Shown here: piece after piece, positions 7,736 through 16,903 of the stretch
Numbering within the stretch: the first letter of the stretch is position 1
Layout of the letters: each line of letters opens with the position of its first letter
From: Microbacterium sp. BK668
GTDB lineage: Bacteria > Actinomycetota > Actinomycetes > Actinomycetales > Microbacteriaceae
Direction of reading: 5' to 3'
Length of the DNA stretch: 64,000 bases
Assembly (NCBI RefSeq): GCF_004362195.1
Contig: NZ_SNWG01000001.1
Location: 1,922,001 to 1,986,000 of the forward strand
Position numbers and translations under genes: made by a program
Notes under the pieces: generated by a model
What the model was told of the DNA's origin: nothing
Database searches by the model: none
The model's input: the letters and a program-made list of their open reading frames with translations, nothing else

Positions 7736-10700
7736 ATGCGAGGAGGCCTCGAGCGTTGGAAGCGAGGGGTCGAATCCCGAGGGGTTCGACAGGCGATCGG
7801 CTACGCGCTCGAGGGCATCTCCGATGCTCACCTGCAGCACTCCCCCAGCATTGACGCGCTCGAAGCGTACAGTGCGGCATCCAATTCGACCGTCTCGCGA
7901 TTCATCGTCGCGAGCGGCAGGATCGGCAGCGACGAGCTCACCGCCGGCGGCCTTCGTGTCTGGCTCACCGGACACGACCCGATCACCGGGGAAGAGCGCG
8001 GCCATCAGCGGCTAAGCCCCGACGCCGACCTACTGCTCGACGGGACACTCAACCACCCGAAGTCGTACAGCATCGCCGCGCTGCTACATCCCGAACTCGC
8101 CGCCGAGTTCGAAGCGCTGCAGGACCGACTGCGTGACCGCATCCTGCTCACGTGGCAGACCGAGCTCAACGCGCGGCGCGGGCACGGAGGGCTCATCCGC
8201 GAGGAGATCACCCGCATCGAAGTGGTCGAGCTGCGGCATAGGCGCTCACGCGCGCTCGACCCGCACATCCACCGTCACCTCTGGCTGAACATCAAGGTCC
8301 TCGGTGTGGACGGCAAGTGGTCGAACCTCGACTCGCGCGTCGCGATGAAACTGCACACCGTCGTCAACGCCGAGGGCGAGCTCGCCACCCGCACCGATCC
8401 CGCCTGGATCGCCGCGCTCGCCCGGCACGGATACACGCTCGACAACACTGGCGAGATCGCCAAACTCGCCAGCGCTATCCGACGCGTCTCGCGTCGGTCG
8501 GCGCAAATCGAAGGAAACCGCGCGCGCCTAACCGCGGAGTGGTCGGCGGCACACAACGGATCTGCACCGAGTTCGGAGGTGCTGCAGCAGATCGATCGGC
8601 GCGCGTGGGCGGTATCGCGTCCGAACAAGCCGACAGATCTCGATGAGGCGTTGTGGGAGGCGCGCGTCCACGACGAGATCGCAGCGATCGATCCGGATCT
8701 GACCATCCCCCGCGCAGCCATCTCCGTTGCTGCAACAGCCCCGCATGCCGTCGCCCTAGATCTGCTCGCGGCACAGGCGGTCGTCGACGCGGACGAACGG
8801 TCCACATCATGCGGCGGGAGGTTCAGCATCTTCGACATCCGCGCCGGCGCAATACGCGCGCTCTCGCGCACCGGCGTCGTTGCGGAGCGCGACCGGCTCG
8901 ATGGCGTGATCACCGAGATCACGGAGCGTGCCACGCGTTCCGCCCATCGGCTCGTTACGGATGATCCGCCGGCACACGTGAAGGCGTTCATGGCGACGGA
9001 GACCGTACGCGCCAAGGTGCGTCTCGCCGGCCGCTTAGACGTGCTCGCCCGGCCGGGGCGCTCCCTGCTGCTTGGCGAATTGCAGCGGTTCGCACGGAAC
9101 GAGGAGCTGTCGACACTGGACGCGTCGCAACGCGTTGCCGCGTGCGCCATCGCGGGCACGGACGGGCTCGTGACGGTGACCGGCCCCGCCGGCGCGGGCA
9201 AGACGACGATGCTGCGCGCTGCCTTCGGGGCGCTCACTTCGCATCGGCGGCAGATGCTCGTCGTTGCTCCCACGCGGAAGGCGGCATCGGTGGCGTCTCG
9301 CGAGGTCGGGGCCGCGGCATCCAGTATTCATGCCCTGCTCTCGGGTCACGGCTACCGATGGGGCACCGACGAGGCCGGCGCGAAGGTGTGGACCAGGCTT
9401 CGCGTGGGTGAACTAGATCCCAGCATGGGCGCCGTGTACGGCGGACCAACGCACTACGTGTTGCGTTCTCACGATCGGATCGTCGTCGACGAAGCCGGCA
9501 TGGTCGACCTGCAGACGGCGAACGTCCTCGTTGATCTCGCGATCGAGCAGGGTGTCGGGCTGGCCTTCGTGGGTGACACGCGTCAGGCGTTGCCGGTCGG
9601 ACATGCGGGCGCAATGGGTTCCGCGATCCGGCACGCGAACGCTGCGGTCGAGCTCGACACGGTGCACCGGTTCCGTGATCCCGACTACGCGGCGCTCACG
9701 CTGCGGCTCCGGGATGCTGGTGATCGCGAGCGTGCGCTGGCGGTTGCGGGCGAGCTTGCCGACCAGGGTCACGTCGACCGGGTCGATCATCTCGACGGAG
9801 CGCGTGAGCGGATGATCGACGCATACTTCGAATGGCACGCGCGCGGCAAGCGGGTCACGCTGGTATCCGGCACGAATGCTGAGGCGGACGCGATCAACGA
9901 CGCCATCCAGCAGCGGCGAGTCGATGAGGGAGAGCTCGACAGCCGCGTCTCATGGGGAATGGGGCAGCAGCGCATCCTCGTCGGCGACACGGTCCAGACC
10001 CGTCGCAACGACCGGCTAACGGGCCTCGAGAATCGCGCCCAGTGGACCGTGCGTGACATCCGCGACGGGTACGTGCCTCTTATCTCCGTGAGCGACAGCG
10101 GCGAGGTGAGGCGTGTCTTCACCGAGTACGCGCGCGAGCACCTGCAACTCGCCTACGCGTCCACCGTCCACGGCGTGCAGGGCGACACCGCCGCTGCGTC
10201 GGTGGTCGGGCCGGATGTCGATGCGGCGGGACTCTACGTAGGCCTCACGCGCGGTCGGCTGAGCAACGTCGCGATCGTCGTCGCGCGGACGGATGCCGCG
10301 GCCCGCGAGTGCCTCGCCGAGTCCATGCAGCGCGGCACGCCGGAGTTGACGATGCAGGATGCTGTGCGCGCTGCCCAGGCGGAGCTGCGTCGCGCGGCGC
10401 GGAACCGGGAGGCGACGATGGCTACGGGGCCAGTGGTTGGGGCGCCGAGTGCGGGGGCGCGGGCTAGGCATGTAGAGCCCACCTCGGGCGATGAAGAGTC
10501 CTCGATTCTCCTGGCGCACGCCTCTTCCGTAGCTCTCGCCACCGCCCGCATCGTCCGACGCTATCTCCAGCGGTGTGAGCGTCCCGCGGCTGATCACGTT
10601 GCTGAGAGAAGCGACGGTTGTATTTTTGGTTTCTCTTTCAGTAGCATCGCAGTGATGAGCACTACGCCGCCGTATCCCAATGCTCCCATCGCTCTGGCAA

Positions 10701-11467
10701 TCGTGGAACTCCGTGGCCCGGAGTCCCCTCCCCTCACCCGGGCGGAGATCCTTTCTCTGAAGAGGGCAGTGCAATCGACTCTGCCGCTCTTCGCGACGGA
10801 GCGAACGCGCGGCTTCTCGATGGAGTTCGGACCGGCTGGTGTCCGACCCGTAGATGGGGGCGAACAAGAACTCGTCAAGTTCATGACCCGGAGCAGGCGG
10901 ACGTGCGTCACGTTCACGACCACATCGACGATCATCGAGACCACCGACTATAAGGGTTGGAGCGACTTCAAGCGCTTCCTCGAAGTTGGACTATCGGCTC
11001 GACAGGACATCGCACCGATGGATGGGCTCGTCAGGCTCGGTATCCGCATCATTGACGAGGTTCGCGTACCGAACAATTCCCGACCCGATTGGGCTGATTG
11101 GCTCGACCCGTCGCTCTTGGCGCCTCGGGTCAAGTCGTCAGGTAGTGAGCTACAACTTAAGCAACAGCAGGCGGTGGTGCAATACGGGGGACATGATCGG
11201 GGAGAGACCATCACAGTGCGCTATGGCGCCATGGACGGACCCCCAGCAGTCACAAGTGCGCCGAATCTGATTCGGCCGAACCTTCCGGCGCCCGGTTCTT
11301 ACTTCTTGATCGATACCGACGCGGCTTGGGAGATCACGGACGGGGAGGAATTGCCTGCGGTCACCTCACCGGGTGTCGTCGGTCTCGCCGATAAACTACA
11401 TGCACCGATGAAGGAAATCTTCGAGAGCTTCATTACCGATCGACTTAGGAAGGAAGTGTTCGCATGA
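7736..11467 (+). CDS. MobF relaxase/helicase (TrwC/TraA-like), frame continuing into a TIGR04255 gene
   Basis: An open frame of 1243 residues. Residues 1 to about 900 form a conjugative relaxase: an N-terminal TrwC-type nicking domain with the metal-binding triad His177-x-His179-x-His181 in RALDPHIHRHLWLN, then a superfamily-1 helicase with Walker A GPAGAGKTT (Lys489), Walker B VDEAGM and a C-terminal helicase motif VI region (STVHGVQGDT, YVGLTRGR). The start is ATG 7736; a longer frame from 7580 adds sequence without homologous character. The usual C-terminal extension is missing: after about residue 905 recognisable relaxase sequence stops, and the open frame passes without a stop into a complete TIGR04255-type gene (10655-11467). 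The relaxase is therefore probably a 3'-truncated remnant. Confidence 0.8.
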   Translation: MRGGLERWKRGVESRGVRQAIGYALEGISDAHLQHSPSIDALEAYSAASNSTVSRFIVASGRIGSDELTAGGLRVWLTGHDPITGEERGHQRLSPDADLLLDGTLNHPKSYSIAALLHPELAAEFEALQDRLRDRILLTWQTELNARRGHGGLIREEITRIEVVELRHRRSRALDPHIHRHLWLNIKVLGVDGKWSNLDSRVAMKLHTVVNAEGELATRTDPAWIAALARHGYTLDNTGEIAKLASAIRRVSRRSAQIEGNRARLTAEWSAAHNGSAPSSEVLQQIDRRAWAVSRPNKPTDLDEALWEARVHDEIAAIDPDLTIPRAAISVAATAPHAVALDLLAAQAVVDADERSTSCGGRFSIFDIRAGAIRALSRTGVVAERDRLDGVITEITERATRSAHRLVTDDPPAHVKAFMATETVRAKVRLAGRLDVLARPGRSLLLGELQRFARNEELSTLDASQRVAACAIAGTDGLVTVTGPAGAGKTTMLRAAFGALTSHRRQMLVVAPTRKAASVASREVGAAASSIHALLSGHGYRWGTDEAGAKVWTRLRVGELDPSMGAVYGGPTHYVLRSHDRIVVDEAGMVDLQTANVLVDLAIEQGVGLAFVGDTRQALPVGHAGAMGSAIRHANAAVELDTVHRFRDPDYAALTLRLRDAGDRERALAVAGELADQGHVDRVDHLDGARERMIDAYFEWHARGKRVTLVSGTNAEADAINDAIQQRRVDEGELDSRVSWGMGQQRILVGDTVQTRRNDRLTGLENRAQWTVRDIRDGYVPLISVSDSGEVRRVFTEYAREHLQLAYASTVHGVQGDTAAASVVGPDVDAAGLYVGLTRGRLSNVAIVVARTDAAARECLAESMQRGTPELTMQDAVRAAQAELRRAARNREATMATGPVVGAPSAGARARHVEPTSGDEESSILLAHASSVALATARIVRRYLQRCERPAADHVAERSDGCIFGFSFSSIAVMSTTPPYPNAPIALAIVELRGPESPPLTRAEILSLKRAVQSTLPLFATERTRGFSMEFGPAGVRPVDGGEQELVKFMTRSRRTCVTFTTTSTIIETTDYKGWSDFKRFLEVGLSARQDIAPMDGLVRLGIRIIDEVRVPNNSRPDWADWLDPSLLAPRVKSSGSELQLKQQQAVVQYGGHDRGETITVRYGAMDGPPAVTSAPNLIRPNLPAPGSYFLIDTDAAWEITDGEELPAVTSPGVVGLADKLHAPMKEIFESFITDRLRKEVFA
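10655..11467 (+). CDS. TIGR04255-family protein (likely independent gene within the relaxase frame)
   Basis: A 270-residue protein starting at ATG 10655. Its opening (MSTTPPYPNAPIALAIVELR) has the 'P-x-x-P-I-x-x-A-(I/V)-x-E' pattern typical of the start of TIGR04255 proteins, a sporadically distributed family of about 30 kDa and unknown function. AT-rich DNA at 10610-10650 immediately upstream looks like a promoter, which supports separate expression even though the relaxase frame stays open into it. Its stop overlaps the next ATG by 4 bases, making it the first gene of a coupled three-gene operon. A defence or toxin-antitoxin role is suggested only by context. Confidence 0.65.
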   Translation: MSTTPPYPNAPIALAIVELRGPESPPLTRAEILSLKRAVQSTLPLFATERTRGFSMEFGPAGVRPVDGGEQELVKFMTRSRRTCVTFTTTSTIIETTDYKGWSDFKRFLEVGLSARQDIAPMDGLVRLGIRIIDEVRVPNNSRPDWADWLDPSLLAPRVKSSGSELQLKQQQAVVQYGGHDRGETITVRYGAMDGPPAVTSAPNLIRPNLPAPGSYFLIDTDAAWEITDGEELPAVTSPGVVGLADKLHAPMKEIFESFITDRLRKEVFA

Positions 11468-12102
11468 CCGACCTGATGGTGTCTGGAACAGGTCAGCGAG
11501 GTGTATTTGCGGAACTGCCACAGACTCGACGTTCGGCTTACTTCGTCGATCAGATCGGGGTACTGCATCGCCAGGTGCGCGACCTACACGAGAGCTCGGC
11601 CTCCATGCGGCGTGACGCATTGGTCGAGGATCTCGATGCTCGCCAGCAGGAAGCGGCGGCGAGAGACGGCGTCGAGCTGCTGTCCGTGCTGAGCGACTCG
11701 GGGCTCGCGTGGCGCGATGTCGCGAAGCTGGCGGGCGTGACAGTGCCGGCAGTGCAAAAGTGGCGTCGTGGCGAGGGCATGAGCGGCGCGAGGAGGCTCG
11801 CTCTTGCGCGGATCGTCGCAATGCTCGACATTCTTGGAGAGCATTTCGTCAGCGATCCAGCGTCGTGGTTGGAGATGCCGGTCAAGGATGGGGTCGCGAT
11901 CTCGAGGCTCCAGCTCCTAGCGCAGGGTCGGTTCGATCTGGTTCTGCTCTTGATTGCAGATGACACCGCTCCCGCGGTCGAAGTCGATCGGATACTTGAT
12001 GAGTACGACGCCGATTGGCGTTCGACACTCATTGACGATCAGTTCGAAAGTTTCCTCGCAAGCGACGGCGTCGTCTCCATTAAGGTCGCTGCGCAGGCGT
12101 GA
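11464..12102 (+). CDS. HTH protein, second gene of the TIGR04255 operon
   Basis: A 212-residue protein. Residues about 75-105 (LAWRDVAKLAGVTVPAVQKW) form a clear helix-turn-helix of the Xre/MerR-like kind, followed by an all-helical segment containing DPASWLEMPV that resembles the tail of Xre/MbcA/ParS-type antitoxins. The first 70 residues are helical and Arg/Glu-rich. It is coupled to both neighbours by 4-base overlaps (ATGA at 11464, GTGA at 12099). It may be the operon's regulator or an antitoxin-like component; neither role is proven by sequence. Confidence 0.65.
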   Translation: MTDLMVSGTGQRGVFAELPQTRRSAYFVDQIGVLHRQVRDLHESSASMRRDALVEDLDARQQEAAARDGVELLSVLSDSGLAWRDVAKLAGVTVPAVQKWRRGEGMSGARRLALARIVAMLDILGEHFVSDPASWLEMPVKDGVAISRLQLLAQGRFDLVLLLIADDTAPAVEVDRILDEYDADWRSTLIDDQFESFLASDGVVSIKVAAQA

Positions 12103-12782
12103 CAGCGAACGACCTGGAGACTCCGGCGTCTCCGGAAGACCTGTATCTCGCCCGCGGGGAAGAGGCGGACGAACTGCGCGACAGGCCCGTCTTCACGGGG
12201 GATCTTATGCGTCTCGACGGGCAGAATCTCGTCTGCGTGCTGCAGCACCCGTGCGCCTTCCGCAATGGGAGCAGTCTGGCGACACGGATCCTTGTCGGGG
12301 ATGTAGCCGTCGCCAGCAACATCCCCAACGACTGGTCGACGGGACATTTCAAGGCGATGTTCCTTCCCGAGGTAGAAGGGGAAGGTAGCGGAGCAGTCCG
12401 CGTAAAATTCCAGGACATCCAGATCGTGGAGCCCCAGCAACTGCAGAGCGGTCAGCGAGTTGCGATTCTCTCGGCGTATGGCGTCAATTTGCTCCTGCAG
12501 CGCTGGATCCACCACAACGCACGGATCGTCGTCCCAACGTCCCGCCTCGAGACATCGACGGCGGGACCCTTCGACGAAGCTGACCTCATCGGGGACTCTG
12601 TTCCCGATCTGGTAGCCAAGGGGATGACGACGAGTGAAGCCCTTGCGTGGATCGAGGCATGGCTAAGCGTCGACCACGGTGGGACAGGAAGCTCACGCCG
12701 CGTGGCGCTTGTCTCTCGACAAACTGCCGGCTCGGTCCGTGCGGAGTTGCGCCGGGCGATCATGGCCGTGCTACCCGCGTAG
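12099..12782 (+). CDS. Unknown 'HPC-motif' protein, third gene of the TIGR04255 operon
   Basis: A 227-residue protein with no domain I can name. It begins with an acidic stretch, then a beta-rich core containing VLQHPCAFRNG; a His-Pro-Cys followed by (A/S)-x-R and Gly is a pattern I remember from other actinobacterial genes that lie beside HTH and TIGR04255 genes. A later segment (VAILSAYGVNLLLQRWIHH) is a conserved-looking helix. The last 70 residues are helical and may be a separate module. Translation starts at GTG overlapping the previous stop. Possible activities, such as a cysteine-dependent enzyme, remain a guess. Confidence 0.6.
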   Translation: MTANDLETPASPEDLYLARGEEADELRDRPVFTGDLMRLDGQNLVCVLQHPCAFRNGSSLATRILVGDVAVASNIPNDWSTGHFKAMFLPEVEGEGSGAVRVKFQDIQIVEPQQLQSGQRVAILSAYGVNLLLQRWIHHNARIVVPTSRLETSTAGPFDEADLIGDSVPDLVAKGMTTSEALAWIEAWLSVDHGGTGSSRRVALVSRQTAGSVRAELRRAIMAVLPA

Positions 12783-13145
12783 CGCACTGGCGCTGGCCGG
12801 CGGGCCCTGGCGGCCGCTGCAACCGATGCGCGTTTGCCCATCGCACGGCGCCTACTAGGGGATTCGTCCACCCGAAGGGCTCCGGTTGCGTATCGCTGAA
12901 GTCCTTCGCTGAGAGCCCGGTTGCCGCGGAAACGCCTCGGATTGAGGTGGGGCAACAGCTGACGCCACTTGCGGGCGCGATGCCGACAGTTGTCCACCGA
13001 TCCCTTCAGTCCCGCTCCCCGCGGAGGGTTCCGTTTGCATTCCGTGCTCGTGACCCGTTCGGGCTAGCTGGTCTAGACCGGGATAGTCCGCCAGATGCGG
13101 CGGCTCCGCTTCCGTCCAGCGCCCGAACGCGCATGCAGCAGGGCA
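12783..13145. other. Intergenic region between convergent operons
   Basis: This 363-base stretch separates the 3' ends of two convergent operons. No coding region, perfect hairpin or repeat stands out. The frames that cross it are GC-driven and lack protein-like composition. Confidence 0.5.
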
Positions 13146-15467
13146 TCACAGCGAGCTGGCGCTGCGGGCCGCGATGTAGCGAAGAAGCGCACTCAGTAGC
13201 GGTGCCTCGCGCGGTGAGATGGACGGCGCGACTTCAGCGAGCCGCGCGATGTCGTTCCGATGGAGCCGCAGTGCTCCAGGAGAGTCGAAGTCGGCGAGTC
13301 CTCGCGCGACGGACAAGGCGAACTCGGTAGATGCCCCGCCGAACCTAATATCGGCGTGATGTGCGAGGAGATGCAGTACCTCGTCGGTCATCTGTCGGCT
13401 TGTCTCGACGTGGGTTCGGTAGTCCAGTTCCACGCCTTTGGCCGCGCGGAGTATCGCACCCTGGATGACGGGGTCGTTAAACCGTCCGAAGTTCAAGGGG
13501 TCGAGCACATAGCCGTGTCCGGGCAGGCTAAACAGCGCGTAGCGGCCCTCTGCGGAGTAGCGGAAGTTGTGCAGGACGGTCGCCATGGTGAAGAAGACTT
13601 CGTCCTGCGTGGGCTCACCGGGGACGTTCTCGAACCTGAATTTCCAGAAGGCAAAGTTCGGGTTCAGCGTCAGCTCCGTAGAGGCACCGCCATGGTCAGA
13701 GGCTGGGAAGAGCACGAGGGCCTCGGCCGAACTCTCGTCACTCAGCGCATCGATGCGTTGTGCCACCGCGTCCAAGCTGCCGTCGTCCAGAGAATCCGGA
13801 TGCGCGTCGGGCAGCGCCGCGTGAACCACCCGAAGTGCGGCGAGTTCCAACAGCCAGGGGTTGTCCTCGCCGCGGTCCGGCTCCGACTCGACGAACCAGA
13901 CGTTATGGAGCGGATAGAAGGCCGGGCCTTCACCCCAGCGCAGATCGCTGGTGAGTGATTTCCATGCCGCCTCGCTACGCGGCCTTGCGCACACGACGAA
14001 GTAGTGGATGTGGTCGTCGTGGAGATATCGCAGCTGGCGGCTGACGTTGAGGAGTGCGCGCCCGCTGGCGATCGTTCCCGCGACAACGAACGCGTGTCCA
14101 TCGCCGAGTTCCTGACGGCTGTCGAGTTCGCTCGTGCCGACTATCTCCACCCGCGCGAGCCCCGCCTCCAGTGCTACCTGTTTCGCGAGTTCGGCAACTG
14201 CGTTCGAGTCCGGGTCGCCAAGCGTCACAATCCAGCGCACCTGGGCCGGCAACTGACGCTTAAGGTCTTTCTCGATTTGGGCACGCACCTCCGCGCTCTC
14301 GGCGAGCGCGCGGCGAAGGTCGATGCTGACTGTCCGCGCCTTCCCGGATTGTGCGTCGGAGGCGCGTGCGACTCGAATGGCGCCAGTGTTGTAGAACCGG
14401 CGCACGAACGAACTGAGGTGTTTGCCGGCGTAGACGGCCTTCAGCATTCGCACGGATGCGCGTGCGGCCTCTGGGACGAACTCCTCGCCGGCCAGCGCGA
14501 TTGTACTCAGTCCCTCGTCGCACAACGGGCAAGGGTCTCTCCATGAGGGTATGGGGTCGACCTTGTACTCGTCGGCGTCCTCGGGTACCCGCCGGGTGAG
14601 GTCACAGAGCACCGTGTCCAGCGTCTCCACGCCGACGTAGAACAGCGTCATGATGTCGTCGAGCGCGATGCCGTACTTGTCGTGAATGTCACGGGCGAGG
14701 TTGCCCGACGTGCTCGCGGAAATGAGGACGAGCGGTTGGTCAACGGGGTCGGGTGGGTTGTCAGACAGGCGCTCGTAACCGCCAAAACTGTCAACAGGCA
14801 CCAACCGCGGCTTGTCCTCAAACATGGACAGCAGCGCACTCAGCGCATACCCGACAGCGGCGATGGCACTCGTGTCTACCCAGATGCGGTCGTGTGCTCT
14901 TGTGGACGCCCACGGCAGAAGCGAAGTCGCGACGAAGTGAGCGAGCGGGCTGCGCGCAACGACCGGCCCGGCTCGCAGGAAGAATCGTGTGTGCGCTCCG
15001 CTGGGCTTGCGATAATGCAGGCCGGCATGTGCCTCGGACAAGCCGTGCCCTTCGCGGAACATGATGCGCAGACCCTCGGTGCGAACCGCCTCCACCGTGT
15101 CCGGGGTAACGAGTTCATCCGTCCCTTCGGCCCGGTCAATCTCCTCCCAAACTCCGGCCGCATCGAACGTGACGAGCCTCACGGCATCCAAAGTGGCCGT
15201 GTGATTCAGACGCTCACGGAACGGCGCCGAGGCGCGTGCAGCGCGGAGGGCATCGGCAGCGAATGTCGGCGCTACAAGCCACAGCTCTGCGCTGAGGGGA
15301 TTGGTGAGGAAGAAGTCCCGGAGCTGATTGCTGAGTACCGCCCCGCTCGGGGTCGGTGAGGGCGTGAACACGACAGCAATCGAGCGACTGCGTCCGTTCC
15401 GCGGCGCAACGTGAACGGTGAATATGTAGGTGTCGCCTGTGACCAGGCCACGTCTCTCAGCCCCCAT
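13146..15467 (-). CDS. Large protein with two phosphoribosyltransferase-like loops, partner of a GHKL ATPase
   Basis: A 773-residue soluble protein of unknown function. Two segments look like phosphoribosyltransferase nucleotide loops, each a hydrophobic strand followed by (T/A)SG: PLVLISASTSGN (Gly255) and FVVAGTIASGRA (Gly469). Both lack the Asp-Asp pair that normally precedes the loop. A CPLC knuckle lies between them (Cys313, Cys316). The C-terminal 170 residues are mixed alpha/beta. ATG 15467 is chosen because GGAGGG lies 9 bases upstream; ATG 15491 would add eight residues without a ribosome site. The start overlaps the end of the GHKL gene, so the two are translationally coupled. The ATPase partner and island context suggest a conflict system, with this protein as effector or sensor. 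This is inferred. Confidence 0.6.
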   Translation of the reverse strand: MGAERRGLVTGDTYIFTVHVAPRNGRSRSIAVVFTPSPTPSGAVLSNQLRDFFLTNPLSAELWLVAPTFAADALRAARASAPFRERLNHTATLDAVRLVTFDAAGVWEEIDRAEGTDELVTPDTVEAVRTEGLRIMFREGHGLSEAHAGLHYRKPSGAHTRFFLRAGPVVARSPLAHFVATSLLPWASTRAHDRIWVDTSAIAAVGYALSALLSMFEDKPRLVPVDSFGGYERLSDNPPDPVDQPLVLISASTSGNLARDIHDKYGIALDDIMTLFYVGVETLDTVLCDLTRRVPEDADEYKVDPIPSWRDPCPLCDEGLSTIALAGEEFVPEAARASVRMLKAVYAGKHLSSFVRRFYNTGAIRVARASDAQSGKARTVSIDLRRALAESAEVRAQIEKDLKRQLPAQVRWIVTLGDPDSNAVAELAKQVALEAGLARVEIVGTSELDSRQELGDGHAFVVAGTIASGRALLNVSRQLRYLHDDHIHYFVVCARPRSEAAWKSLTSDLRWGEGPAFYPLHNVWFVESEPDRGEDNPWLLELAALRVVHAALPDAHPDSLDDGSLDAVAQRIDALSDESSAEALVLFPASDHGGASTELTLNPNFAFWKFRFENVPGEPTQDEVFFTMATVLHNFRYSAEGRYALFSLPGHGYVLDPLNFGRFNDPVIQGAILRAAKGVELDYRTHVETSRQMTDEVLHLLAHHADIRFGGASTEFALSVARGLADFDSPGALRLHRNDIARLAEVAPSISPREAPLLSALLRYIAARSASSL

Positions 15468-16713
15468 CGGCAGCTGCCCTCCACAGGACATCCGCAGCCG
15501 CAGAAGGGGGAACGGGGATCAGCAAGGTAAAGGCGGTTCCGGCCAACTTTTCCTTTGCTGTCGGCGCGCCCACGCCACCCCACCACTTTCGATCATCGGA
15601 TTCCGGGCCTTGGTAGGGGGCGCTCGCGAAATTGCGCTGAACCTCGAATCTTCCGCTGCGTATGCGCGCGAACCCTCCTAGGGCGGTGAGGAACGTCTGC
15701 ACGCGCCGCAGTCCCAGTCCGCGCATCGGTTCACGCGTGCTCCCGCTGGATGTCATTCGCAGTGCTCGAAGGAAGTACTCCAGCTCGTGAGTGGGCGACG
15801 TCGGCGCGGTGTAGTTCTCTCGACGGAGTAGCGTCGCCGCCAGCCCTGGACCCGAGTCGAGTACCGAGATGACCAGGAACCGAAGCCGCTCGTTGCCGGC
15901 AACCGCCGGCGCGTTCGCATAGAAGTTCATCAAGGTGGTGTCAGCTGGGTCCGAACGCACAAGGACGCTGCGTTCCTGCGAGAAGCCTCGTACATGCAGG
16001 AGCCGCACCGACCTCGGGAGTGGGTTGCCGTAAACGGTTCGTCTGGCATGGATATCCGTATTCTGCAGCAGCTCGAAGAGGAGCATCCCCAGCGCGCTGC
16101 CAGTCGCCGAGTAATTATCCCCCCAGCCCTCGGGATTCTGACCGCTGATACCGAGCACGCGATGTCCAAGGGGTCGCCTACCTCGCAGTTCAAGAGCGTC
16201 CTTCCAAGGCCGTCCTGCGTACAGCGGTCGCGACTCTTCATCGAGATGAGGGCGCGGGTAGATGCCGCGTGGCCGGATCACGGATGGCTCATGGTCAACA
16301 GCCATGACCGCTCGGTCCGTGCCGACCGTGATGCCCTGCGCCAGCTGAGGGATATCGGCGGCCCACTCGGTGAGAGTGAACCTGCTCAACGCCTTTGCAC
16401 GCTCAGTGATGTCGACCCCGTCCAGGGTCTGCACACTCGTTGCGAGAGCGAAAGCTGCGAGAAGGGGTGTGTTGCGAGCGAGGTCCTGTGCCGCCCGCGA
16501 GTCATCCAAATCGATGTCTGTGACTAGCCCGCCATCGGCGGGATGCACACCCCATGTGATGACTGATTGAGTAACCAACGAGACCGACAGTGCGTTCTTG
16601 TAGCTGACGTGCTTGGGTATGAACAGCGGACGGGAGCCGTCCAGCACTTCCTCGCTAAGCCTCACAGCGCGCGCAGAAGTGACGGACTGAGGGATCCGGA
16701 TGACCGTCACCAC
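15457..16713 (-). CDS. GHKL (histidine-kinase-like) ATPase
   Basis: A 418-residue protein with a C-terminal GHKL ATP-binding domain: N box ELLQN (Glu214, Asn218), G1 box DSGPG (Asp286-Gly290) and G2 box GLGL (332-335), ending with the AGTAFTLLIPVP strand. The first 200 residues have no domain I recognise. There is no phosphoacceptor His region or membrane segment, so it is not a classical sensor kinase; it resembles stand-alone GHKL ATPases of the MutL/Hsp90 group. The GTG at 16713 has no clear ribosome site and may be leaderless. It is first in a two-gene operon with the large protein encoded at 13146-15467. It is unrelated in detail to the MORC-like ATPase at 4384-6723. Confidence 0.75.
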   Translation of the reverse strand: MVTVIRIPQSVTSARAVRLSEEVLDGSRPLFIPKHVSYKNALSVSLVTQSVITWGVHPADGGLVTDIDLDDSRAAQDLARNTPLLAAFALATSVQTLDGVDITERAKALSRFTLTEWAADIPQLAQGITVGTDRAVMAVDHEPSVIRPRGIYPRPHLDEESRPLYAGRPWKDALELRGRRPLGHRVLGISGQNPEGWGDNYSATGSALGMLLFELLQNTDIHARRTVYGNPLPRSVRLLHVRGFSQERSVLVRSDPADTTLMNFYANAPAVAGNERLRFLVISVLDSGPGLAATLLRRENYTAPTSPTHELEYFLRALRMTSSGSTREPMRGLGLRRVQTFLTALGGFARIRSGRFEVQRNFASAPYQGPESDDRKWWGGVGAPTAKEKLAGTAFTLLIPVPPSAAADVLWRAAADGG

Positions 16714-16903
16714 GCCACACTATCGGCGCAGGCGTTCAAACATCGGCCGGGCTGGATGCGCCGTCGTCGATGTGCAAAGCTGCGCGCTAGGCCAAGCACC
16801 GGCAAGGCGGCAACCTCTCTCGGTCGCCCAGCGCGCCCTGTCGCCCGATAAGCGATCTTGAACTGGCGGCGAGATTTCATTGGGTCAAGGCGACCGTGAC
16901 TTG

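Noticed and set aside
13146..15491. Start of the PRTase-like gene at 15491
   Set aside because: The second in-frame ATG at 15467 has GGAGGG at ideal spacing, while the first has no ribosome site.
15457..16713. Classical two-component sensor kinase
   Set aside because: No membrane segment, no phosphoacceptor His helix and no response regulator nearby; only the GHKL domain is shared.
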